Assembly: GCF_001679725.1 (NCBI RefSeq)
Contig: NZ_CP016282.1
Coordinates: forward strand, 1,178,001-1,242,000
From: Cryobacterium arcticum
GTDB lineage: Bacteria; Actinomycetota; Actinomycetes; Actinomycetales; Microbacteriaceae
DNA: 64,000 bases
Direction of reading: 5' to 3'
Shown: positions 57,617 to 64,000 of the stretch, one piece after another
How positions within the stretch are numbered: the first letter of the stretch is position 1
How the letters are laid out: each line of letters opens with the position of its first letter
Program-made: the position numbers and the translations under genes
Notes under the pieces: generated by a model
Told to the model about the DNA's origin: nothing
What the model saw: only the letters and a program-made list of their open reading frames with translations
The model's database searches: none

Positions 57617-58750
57617 CTAGACGTCGATGCGGTAGCCGCGCTTGATCACGGTGGCGACCAGGGTGGGCACCGGCAGGGCTTGGCGCAGGCGGCTGATGGC
57701 CACATCGACGGCATGGTCGTCTTGGATCTCCGGCAGGGCGGCCGTGAGATCGGCCCGGGAGAGCACCGACCCGCCGGCGGCGAGCAAGGCGCGCAGCAGG
57801 GTGAGCGAGGTCGGCGCCAGCAGGGCGGATGCACCGGCGACGGAGACCCGCCGGCCGCGGAGCTCGACCAGGCCGTGCCTGCTCTGCAGGCGCAGCACGC
57901 GTTCGTCCTCGAGGTAATCGCAGACGAGCTTGATCAGCGCCCCCATCCGGAACCGCTCCGGCACGATCGGCGTGATTCCGGCCGCCACCAGGGGAGCCGC
58001 CGTGACGTGCCCGACAGCGGCGGCGACCACCGGTCCGCGCAGGGCCTCCTGCAGCGCCTCGAGGCGGCCCGCGCCATCCGCGGCACCGAACAGGGCCTCG
58101 ACGGCGGGGGCGCTGGTGAAGGTCACGGCATCCAGTGAGCCCGTGCAGACAGCGTCGATGAGCTTCTGCACCCGGCTGGAATCCTCCGGCAGCAACCACC
58201 GGTACGGCGCCACAGTGAGCACCGTGGCGGCGGCCTCGCGCAGCCGTTCGATCTGGGACTCGTCGGTGAACCCGTGCAGCTGCACCGCCACGGTGAGCCC
58301 GGTCGCGCCCTCGGCGAGGACCTTGTCCACCAGGGACCGGGTGGTCTCCTCGGCGCTCATACCCGAGTCGTCCAGGTTGGCTGCCCGGATCGCCCCGCGC
58401 GCCTTGGGCCCGCGCACGAAGATGCGGCTGTGCTCGAGGGTCTCGGTGAGGTCGTGGCCGAGGCCGGCCGCATCCGCCGCCTCGAACCAGCGCCGCACCC
58501 CGTACGACGTGGTCGCCAGCAGGATGTCGGGGCGGCCGGCGATGATCGCCGCGGTGTCCGCGGTGATGCGCGAATCGTCGGCGGCGGCCGCGATGCGGAT
58601 GGCGGGGGCATGCAGCACGTCGGCGCCGCGCCTCTCGAACGCGGCGATCAGGTCTTCGCTGCGGCGGTCGGAGGTGACGCCGATGCGGAACCCGTCGAGC
58701 TGGTCCGGGCGGAAGCCGGGCAGGCCCGCTTCTATTCCGATGTCGTTAAC
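57617..58750 (-). CDS. NnaR-like regulator: uroporphyrinogen-III synthase-like domain plus winged helix; start unclear
   Basis: About 377 residues: a HemD-like fold (FRIGVTSDRRSEDLIAAFER, then ILLATTSYGVRRWFEAAD and VTFTSAPAVEALF) and a C-terminal PhoB-type winged helix (LAPTSLTLLRALLAAGGSVL, then DDHAVDVAISRLRQAL and VIKRGYRIDV). This fusion is that of NnaR, which controls nitrate/nitrite assimilation in Streptomyces and mycobacteria, and of M. tuberculosis Rv0260c. Its place after nirB and SUMT fits. The conserved domain starts upstream of the first GTG (58618), but the frame between 58619 and the stop at 58781 has no ATG, GTG or TTG. A GGAG at 58757-58760 stands 6 nt before GTT 58750; CTG 58723 and ATC 58741 are other options. 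The frame is continuous with SUMT across one TAA. Confidence 0.8.
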   Translation of the reverse strand, partial: VNDIGIEAGLPGFRPDQLDGFRIGVTSDRRSEDLIAAFERRGADVLHAPAIRIAAAADDSRITADTAAIIAGRPDILLATTSYGVRRWFEAADAAGLGHDLTETLEHSRIFVRGPKARGAIRAANLDDSGMSAEETTRSLVDKVLAEGATGLTVAVQLHGFTDESQIERLREAAATVLTVAPYRWLLPEDSSRVQKLIDAVCTGSLDAVTFTSAPAVEALFGAADGAGRLEALQEALRGPVVAAAVGHVTAAPLVAAGITPIVPERFRMGALIKLVCDYLEDERVLRLQSRHGLVELRGRRVSVAGASALLAPTSLTLLRALLAAGGSVLSRADLTAALPEIQDDHAVDVAISRLRQALPVPTLVATVIKRGYRIDV

Positions 58751-58780
58751 TTGAGTCTCCGATGGTTCTGGGGGCTTGCG

Positions 58781-59881
58781 TTACCTCTGGCCTGAGAGTG
58801 TAGCGGCGTTTGCGAGCACCGCAACGGCCGCGGCGTCGTCGCAGCCGGCCAGGCGCACGACCTCGCCGATCACGAGGACGGCGGGGGAGCGGGCGCCGAC
58901 TTCTCCGGCGACCCGCACGACGCTGTCGATGTCGGCCACCGTGGTGCGTTGCCGGTCCGAGAAACCGCGCTCGATGATGGCGACGGGCATGTCGGCGGCC
59001 ATGCCGTGGCGGGCCAGTCCGCTGGCCAGGTGCGGCAGGGTTCCCACACCCATGAGCACCACGATGGTGCCGCCCAGGCCCACCAGGTGGGCAAGTTCCT
59101 CTTCGCTGAGCGGCACGTGGCCGCTGAGCACGGTGAACAGCCGGGACACCTCCCGGTGGGTGACCGGGATGCCCGCGAGCGCCGGCACGGCGATGGCGCT
59201 GGTGACCCCGGAAATCACGGTGACGGGCACGCCGGCGGCGCGGCAGGCGGCCATCTCCTCGCCGCCGCGGCCGAACACGAACGGGTCGCCGCCCTTGAGG
59301 CGCACCACGGTGAGGCCGCAGCGGGCGCTTGCCACGAGCATCCGTTCGATCTCGGCCTGCGGCACCGCGTGGTGGCCTGGGTGCTTGCCCACGTTCACCT
59401 GTTCGGCGCCGGGCGCCCAGTCGTCGAGCAGTTCGTGCGGGCCGAGGCGATCGTAGTAGACGATGTCGGCGCCGGCGAGAGCCCGGCGGGCGGCGACGGT
59501 GAGCAGTTCGTCGTCGCCGGGGCCGCCGCCGACGAGGGTGACGTGGCCGGTGCGGGCCACCGGCGCGGCAACCTCCCGGGTGAGCCACACCCGGCGCTCG
59601 GCGCAGGCGGCGGCGAGGAGCGGTTCGGCCGGGGCGGGCACATCGACGGCGACGACGAGGTCGACGGCCGCCACCAGGTCGCGCCAGTTGGCGGCCGACT
59701 GCGGCCAGGCCACTGCGCGCACGAGCGGGTTGGGCACCTCGTAGGTGTCGGCGGCGAGGTAGACCACCGCGCCGGCGGCCCGGTAGCGGGCGATCACCCG
59801 ACGTGCGGGCCGGCTGCCGCCGATGACGAGCACGCGGCGGCCCGTCACGTCGAGGCTGATGTCCAGGGACCTGTGCGGCAT
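58781..59881 (-). CDS. Uroporphyrinogen-III C-methyltransferase with partial Rossmann N-domain
   Basis: A 366-residue siroheme enzyme. From about residue 122 it is a SUMT that methylates uroporphyrinogen III twice to precorrin-2 using S-adenosylmethionine: VTLVGGGPGDDELLTV, DIVYYDRLG, VRLKGGDPFVFGRGGEE and GIPVTHREVS are all standard. The first 110 residues resemble the Rossmann part of precorrin-2 dehydrogenase (RRVLVIGGSRPARRVIARYR), but the glycine motif is weakened and the chelatase half of CysG is missing. ATG 59881 has AAGGAG about 9 nt upstream and follows the nirB stop by 4 bp. The chelatase step may come from the CbiX gene at 63323. Confidence 0.87.
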   Translation of the reverse strand: MPHRSLDISLDVTGRRVLVIGGSRPARRVIARYRAAGAVVYLAADTYEVPNPLVRAVAWPQSAANWRDLVAAVDLVVAVDVPAPAEPLLAAACAERRVWLTREVAAPVARTGHVTLVGGGPGDDELLTVAARRALAGADIVYYDRLGPHELLDDWAPGAEQVNVGKHPGHHAVPQAEIERMLVASARCGLTVVRLKGGDPFVFGRGGEEMAACRAAGVPVTVISGVTSAIAVPALAGIPVTHREVSRLFTVLSGHVPLSEEELAHLVGLGGTIVVLMGVGTLPHLASGLARHGMAADMPVAIIERGFSDRQRTTVADIDSVVRVAGEVGARSPAVLVIGEVVRLAGCDDAAAVAVLANAATLSGQR

Positions 59882-59885
59882 GGGC

Positions 59886-62657
59886 CTATTCTCCTTGTTC
59901 TGTCGCCGAGGCGGAATGTGCGTGACGCGGGGCGTCACCCGACGGGCGGAGCGGGATCCGCGGGCCAGACAACATGACCGGCCCGGTGGCGGGGGTGTCG
60001 TCGTCCGACGGTTCGTTGACGCTGACGCCGAGGTACTCGGCCGGGCGGGCAGCGCTCCGGGGCGAACCGGAACCGTCGACCTGGGCCGCGGCGGCTTCGC
60101 GTTCCGCCGGCCAGGCCGGCCGTGGCTGGCCACGCTCGAGCACTTGCACGATGGCCGGGTCGGGGGTGGTCGGTGCGTTCACGAAGGAACGGAACCGGCG
60201 CAGCCGCTCCGGGTCCTTGAGCGTGGCGGCCCACTCGTCCTCGTAGCTGCCCACGTGCGCGGACATGGCCAGTTCGAGTTCGGCGGCCAGGCCCAGGCTG
60301 TCGTTCACCACGACATCACGCACGTGGTCGAGCCCGCCGGGCAGTTCCTCCTGCCAGCGCGCGGTGCGCTGCAGCCGGTCGCCGGTGCGGATGTAGTACA
60401 TCAGGTAGCGGTCGATGTAGGCGATCAGGGTGTCGTCGTCGAGGTCCTGGGCGAGCAGCTGCGCGTGTGCCGGCTGGAAACCGCCGTTGCCGCCCACGTA
60501 CAGGTTCCAGCCCTGATCGGTGGCGATGATTCCCACGTCCTTGCCCCGGGCCTCTGCGCACTCGCGGGCGCAGCCGGAGACACCGAGCTTGAACTTGTGC
60601 GGCGACCGCAGCCCCCGGTAGCGCAGTTCGAGCTGGATGGCCATGGAGACGGCGTCCTGCACACCGAAGCGGCACCAGGTGCTGCCGACACAGCTCTTCA
60701 CGGTGCGCAGGCTCTTGCCGTAGGCCTGCCCGGACTCGAAACCCGCGTCGACGAGGATCGTCCAGATCTCGGGCAGCTGCTCGAGCCGGGCGCCGAACAT
60801 GTCGATGCGCTGGCCGCCGGTGATCTTCGTATACAGGTTGTACTGCTCGGCGACCTCGGCGATCACCTTGAGCTTGGCCGGGGTGATCTCGCCACCCGGG
60901 ATGCGCGGCACGACCGAGTAGGTGCCGTCCTTCTGCATATTGGCCAGGGCTCGGTCGTTGGTGTCCTGCAGGCCGCCGCGGCCGGCATCCAGCACGTAGC
61001 CGTTGGTCTGCGAAGCCAGGATCGACGCGATGACCGGCTTGCAGATGTCGCAGCCGAGGCCGCTGCCGAAACGTTCCATGATGTCGTCGAACGAGGTGAG
61101 CTGCAGGATGCGCACACTCTCGAACAGTTCGCTGCGGCTGAACGCGATGTGCTCGCAGAGTGCCTTGGAAACCTCGATGCCGGCCTTCTTCAGCTCGGTC
61201 TCGAGGATCTTCTTGACCAGCGGAACGCAGGAGCCGCACTGGGTGCCGGCGCGGGTGCAGGCCTTGAGCGGGCCGAGCTCGGTGCACGCCTCGCCGTGGT
61301 CGCCGCGGATGGCCTCACGCACGGCGCCGACCGACACGTTGTTGCACGAGCAGAGCTGCACGTCGTCGGGCAGGTCGCTGTTGGCCGGCGGTTCGGCGCC
61401 CGCGGCGGAGAGGTAGGCGCCGGGCTCCGCGGGCAGCTCGCGGCCGAGCAACGGACGCAGCGAGGTGTACGGTGACGCGTCACCGACGAAGATGCCGCCG
61501 AGCAGGGTCTTGGCATCCCCCGTGACCACGATCTTCTGGTATAGGCCGCGGGCGGGGTCAGCGTAGACCACCTCGAGGCAGTGTTCGGTCCGGCCGAGGG
61601 CATCACCGAAGCTGGCCACCTCCACGCCGGAAAGCTTGAGCTTGGTGGCGTCGTCGATGCCGGGGAAGAGCGCCTCACCGCCGTGCAGCCGGTCGGCGGC
61701 GACCTCGGCCATGGCGTTGGCCGGGGCGACCAGGCCCACGCAGACACCGTCGATGCTGGCGACCTCGCCGATCGCCCAGACATCGGCGGCCGAGGTACGG
61801 CAGTCGTCGCCGATGATGATGCCGCCGCGCGGGCCCAGCTCGAGGCCGGCGGCCCGCGCGAGTTCGTCGCGCGGGGTGATGCCGATGGAGAAGACCACGA
61901 GGTCGGCGTGCAGCTGGGAGCCGTTGGTGAGCGCGACGCCGAGCACCCGGCCGGTGGGGGAGCGGAGGATCTCGGTGGGCCGGGTGCCGAGCGCCAGGGT
62001 TATGCCCTGCGCGCCGATCAGCCGGCCGAGGGCCTGGCCCGCGCCCTCGTCGAGCTGGGCGCTCATCAGCCAGGCGCCCGAGTGCACCAGGGTCGATGCG
62101 GCGCCGAGCCGGGCGAGGCCGCCGGCGGCCTCCAGGCCGAGCAGTCCGCCGCCGACGACGACGACGTTGGCGGGGCGGCCCAGGCGTTCCCGCAGTCGGG
62201 CGACCTCGGCCACGAGGAAGTCGACGTCTTCGAGGGTGCGGTAGACGTGACCGGCCTCGGCGCCGGGGATGGGCGGCACGGTGGCGGCGGACCCGGTGGC
62301 GAAGACCAGGTCGTCGTAGGGCACCCGTTCGCCGTCGGCCAGCGTGATGGCCTTATCACTGGTGTCGAGCCCGACGACCGTGCTGCCGCCGCGGTAGCTG
62401 ATCGTGTCGGAGGCCCACAGGGCGGTGTCGCCCAGGGTGAGGTCTTCGGAATCGACCAGCCGGCGGGACAGGGCCACCCGGTCGTAGGGGAGGTGCGGCT
62501 CCTCGCCGAAGACCGTCACGGTGTGTGCGATCGTGCCGGCCGCGGCCGCGCGGGCGGCCATGGCCTCGGTGAACCGGTGGGCGGCGGGGCCGCCGCCGAT
62601 CACCAGGACGCGTCGGGGCGTGCCGGAGGAATCCGGGGCGGGAGTGACGTTGTCCAT
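59886..62657 (-). CDS. nirB: Assimilatory nitrite reductase large subunit NirB
   Basis: A 923-residue NADH-dependent nitrite reductase that makes ammonium. The order is: FAD/NAD domain (RRVLVIGGGPAAHRF at about 15), BFD-like [2Fe-2S] domain (CSCNNVSVGAVREA about 434 and AGTQCGSCVPLVK), a second cysteine pair in GSGLGCDICKPV, and the sulfite/nitrite reductase haem domain, with siroheme-4Fe4S cysteines in CVGSTWC (about 655, 661) and SGCAREC (about 695, 699). A tail of about 75 Ala/Pro/Ser-rich residues makes it longer than usual NirB (about 840). ATG 62657 has AAAGG 7 nt upstream. Unusually, nirD is on the other strand. Confidence 0.93.
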   Translation of the reverse strand: MDNVTPAPDSSGTPRRVLVIGGGPAAHRFTEAMAARAAAAGTIAHTVTVFGEEPHLPYDRVALSRRLVDSEDLTLGDTALWASDTISYRGGSTVVGLDTSDKAITLADGERVPYDDLVFATGSAATVPPIPGAEAGHVYRTLEDVDFLVAEVARLRERLGRPANVVVVGGGLLGLEAAGGLARLGAASTLVHSGAWLMSAQLDEGAGQALGRLIGAQGITLALGTRPTEILRSPTGRVLGVALTNGSQLHADLVVFSIGITPRDELARAAGLELGPRGGIIIGDDCRTSAADVWAIGEVASIDGVCVGLVAPANAMAEVAADRLHGGEALFPGIDDATKLKLSGVEVASFGDALGRTEHCLEVVYADPARGLYQKIVVTGDAKTLLGGIFVGDASPYTSLRPLLGRELPAEPGAYLSAAGAEPPANSDLPDDVQLCSCNNVSVGAVREAIRGDHGEACTELGPLKACTRAGTQCGSCVPLVKKILETELKKAGIEVSKALCEHIAFSRSELFESVRILQLTSFDDIMERFGSGLGCDICKPVIASILASQTNGYVLDAGRGGLQDTNDRALANMQKDGTYSVVPRIPGGEITPAKLKVIAEVAEQYNLYTKITGGQRIDMFGARLEQLPEIWTILVDAGFESGQAYGKSLRTVKSCVGSTWCRFGVQDAVSMAIQLELRYRGLRSPHKFKLGVSGCARECAEARGKDVGIIATDQGWNLYVGGNGGFQPAHAQLLAQDLDDDTLIAYIDRYLMYYIRTGDRLQRTARWQEELPGGLDHVRDVVVNDSLGLAAELELAMSAHVGSYEDEWAATLKDPERLRRFRSFVNAPTTPDPAIVQVLERGQPRPAWPAEREAAAAQVDGSGSPRSAARPAEYLGVSVNEPSDDDTPATGPVMLSGPRIPLRPSGDAPRHAHSASATEQGE

Positions 62658-62903
62658 GGAATGGCCTTTCCGAGTCGTGAGCTGTTTCGTCAGCCTAAAA
62701 GTCGGCGATTTCTCTACCGTGTCCCCGACGTAACGGAGTGTGACGGGCGCCTCACGTCATTGCCGGAGCGCTGAGAGGTCTTCGTTACGCGATCGTCACG
62801 GCCTCGCACGATGACCGACACGCGGGCTGCCTACCGTTGACACCAGGAACCGATTCCACCCCGTTCCCGCCCACCCGCTCTCGCTCGACCACTGGAGGAT
62901 CCC
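62658..62903. promoter_or_regulatory. Divergent nirB/nirD control region
   Basis: This 246-bp gap serves both directions. On the minus strand TAGGCT (62693-62698) could be the nirB -10 box. On the plus strand TACCGT (62832-62837) could be the nirD -10 box, leaving a leader of about 60 nt with GGAGG before GTG 62904. GTAAC/GTGAC words cluster at 62730-62755 and 62784-62799. Confidence 0.5.
62784..62799. promoter_or_regulatory. GlnR-box-like GTTAC-N6-GTCAC site
   Basis: GTTAC and GTCAC are 11 bp apart, as in actinobacterial GlnR boxes (gTnAC-n6-GnnAC). Weaker words with the same 11-bp period follow at 62806 and 62817, and GTAAC occurs at 62730. GlnR or the NnaR-like protein could bind here. 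Confidence 0.4.
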
Positions 62904-63326
62904 GTGCACACACCGACCGACTCGCACGACTCCACCGGCCGCACGCCGGAGTGGACCAGCGTCTGCGCCCTCGAACGGCTCGAGCCGCTGTGGGCCGAGG
63001 CCGCACTCGTCGACGGTGTGCAGGTGGCGCTGGTGCTGCTGCCCGACGGCAGCCTCTTCGCGGTGTCCAACCAGGACCCGGCGACAGGCTCGTTCGTGAT
63101 GAGCCGCGGCATCGTGGGCTCCCGCGGAGCCCGCCCCACCCTGGCCTCACCGCTGCACAAGCAGGTCTACGACCTCGAGACCGGCGAGTGCTTCACGGCG
63201 GCCGAATACGCGCTGCGCACCTTCCCGGTGCGCGTCGACCACGGCACCGTGCAGATCCTGGTGCGCGAGCAGGTCGGGTCGTGGCAGCAGGCCGAGAACA
63301 TCGACGCCCAGTTCGCGGCCGCGTGA
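62904..63326 (+). CDS. nirD: Nitrite reductase small subunit NirD
   Basis: A 140-residue NirD with the Rieske-like fold but without cluster-binding Cys/His, as is normal for NirD. WTSVCALERLEPLWAEAALV, FAVSNQDPATGSFVMSRGIV and LASPLHKQVYDLETG are characteristic. It joins NirB in the NADH-dependent nitrite reductase. GTG 62904 has GGAGG 5 nt upstream. Its stop overlaps the next start (GTGA). It is transcribed away from nirB, so the subunits are made from separate mRNAs. Confidence 0.92.
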   Translation: MHTPTDSHDSTGRTPEWTSVCALERLEPLWAEAALVDGVQVALVLLPDGSLFAVSNQDPATGSFVMSRGIVGSRGARPTLASPLHKQVYDLETGECFTAAEYALRTFPVRVDHGTVQILVREQVGSWQQAENIDAQFAAA

Positions 63327-64000
63327 TCGGCGTCCCGGTGCGCACGGCCCCGATGGGCACCGCCCCGATGGGCACCGCCCCGATCGGTACTGCTCCGGTC
63401 GGCGCCGTCCCGTCCGGCGCGGCGCCGGCGCTGCTGGCGACGTCGCACGGCACCAGCGATCCCGCCGGGCAGCGCGCCGTGCTGGCCCTCGTCGCCGCGG
63501 TGGCCGCCGCGGCACCGGAACTCACCGTGCTGGGCGGGTACGTCGATGTGCAGAGCCCGGATGTGCCGACCTGCCTCACCGGCATCACCGCCGAGACCGC
63601 CGGCCGGCCGGTCGTGATCGTGCCGTTGCTGCTCTCGGCCGGCTACCACGTGCGCGTGGACCTGGCCGAGGCCGCCGCCGAGGCGAGCCAGCCGGTGCGG
63701 GTCACCGGCGCGCTCGGCCCCGACCCCCGACTTGCCCGCATCCTCGCCGACCGCCTGCAGGAGATCGGCCTGCGGCCGGACGACACCGTCGTGCTCGCCG
63801 CGGCCGGTTCCACCGACGCCAACGCCGTCGCCGACTGCCACAGCACGGCCGGCCAGCTGGCCACGGTGCTGGGTCGACCCGTCACGGTCGGGTTCATCTC
63901 CGCCGCAGAACCCCGGCTGGCCGACGCGGTTCTCGCAGCCCGTGCCGGGGCGCCCGGCCGGGTGGTCGCCGCAAGCTACCTGCTCGCGCCCGGCTACTTC
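63323..64000 (+). CDS. CbiX/SirB-type sirohydrochlorin chelatase (partial)
   Basis: The first 226 codons of a chelatase of the CbiX family, cut by the right edge. After an N-terminal stretch of 15-bp repeats (GTAPMGTAPMGTAPIGTAP) come the family segments LLATSHGTSDPAGQRAV (with the metal-binding His), VIVPLLLSAGYHVRVDL (second His) and VVLAAAGSTDANAVAD, and a second half begins near TVGFISAAEPRLADAV. It should insert iron into sirohydrochlorin to give siroheme for NirB; cobalt is possible but the context favours iron. GTG 63323 overlaps the nirD stop by 4 bp. Confidence 0.87.
   Translation, partial: MIGVPVRTAPMGTAPMGTAPIGTAPVGAVPSGAAPALLATSHGTSDPAGQRAVLALVAAVAAAAPELTVLGGYVDVQSPDVPTCLTGITAETAGRPVVIVPLLLSAGYHVRVDLAEAAAEASQPVRVTGALGPDPRLARILADRLQEIGLRPDDTVVLAAAGSTDANAVADCHSTAGQLATVLGRPVTVGFISAAEPRLADAVLAARAGAPGRVVAASYLLAPGYF

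Noticed and set aside
1..64000. tRNA and rRNA genes
   Set aside because: I looked for TPsiC-type GGTTCGAATCC stretches and rRNA-like conserved blocks and found none convincing.

Overview
The window is high-GC DNA packed with short-gap and overlapping genes. The gene content points to an actinobacterium, most likely a Microbacteriaceae member of the Cryobacterium type (inference from content; no rRNA is present to confirm it). The evidence is an AdnA/AdnB helicase-nuclease pair, a DUF3107 protein, mycoredoxin, an actinobacterial-type phosphofructokinase, a DUF222/HNH protein, a LAATG-type sorting signal, an NnaR-type HemD/winged-helix regulator, and many genes whose TAnnnT -10 box lies 6-7 nt before the start codon (leaderless mRNAs). 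I see no tRNA, rRNA, CRISPR array, insertion sequence or prophage.

Left part (1-10806, minus strand): one apparent nine-gene operon. It is read as substrate-binding lipoprotein, permease, double ATPase (a CUT2/RbsABC-like importer), an NtaA/SnaA/DszA-family flavin monooxygenase, an alpha/beta-hydrolase-fold protein without a normal catalytic triad, a shortened monooxygenase paralogue, two more full-length NtaA-type monooxygenases, and a RutA-like pyrimidine-oxygenase homologue cut by the left edge. The set looks like an uptake-and-oxidation system for an unknown organic compound, and is the best candidate here for an undescribed pathway.

11-25 kb: a housekeeping DNA-repair block whose order resembles mycobacteria: ferritin-like protein, DUF3107, adnA, adnB, a degenerate phosphotransferase, nudC, a UvrD2-like helicase and an orphan leader-binding/cyclodehydratase-like zinc protein. 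Two convergent pairs overlap at their 3' ends by 91 and 110 bp. An SDR/DUF2867 protein follows.

26-30 kb: a DUF222/HNH endonuclease gene followed immediately by 19 tandem copies of a 54-bp repeat (28355-29377), which opens false long ORFs in several frames, then a GDSL-like protein. 30-46 kb: DUF2207 membrane protein, SNF2-type helicase, pfkA, mycoredoxin, a Nudix hydrolase, a PiT phosphate transporter behind a PHO-box-like repeat, an NCS2 uracil-type permease, a carboxylesterase, an AzgA-type purine permease that seems to start at ATT, aspartate ammonia-lyase and an alpha/beta hydrolase.

46-57 kb: GT2 glycosyltransferase, fumarylacetoacetate-hydrolase family protein, an Ada/AlkA chimera, PrsW protease, FKBP isomerase, DUF167, a PPOX-fold protein, a sortase-anchored cysteine-repeat surface protein, an emfourin-like inhibitor next to a protealysin-like M4 protease, an SDR and an F420/FMN luciferase-like protein.

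Right end (57.6-64 kb): nitrite assimilation. nirB, a SUMT and an NnaR-like regulator run leftward; nirD and a CbiX-type chelatase run rightward from a shared control region with a GlnR-box-like motif. SUMT and CbiX supply steps of siroheme synthesis for NirB. The regulator lies in the same frame as SUMT behind one TAA and has no ordinary start codon before its conserved domain.
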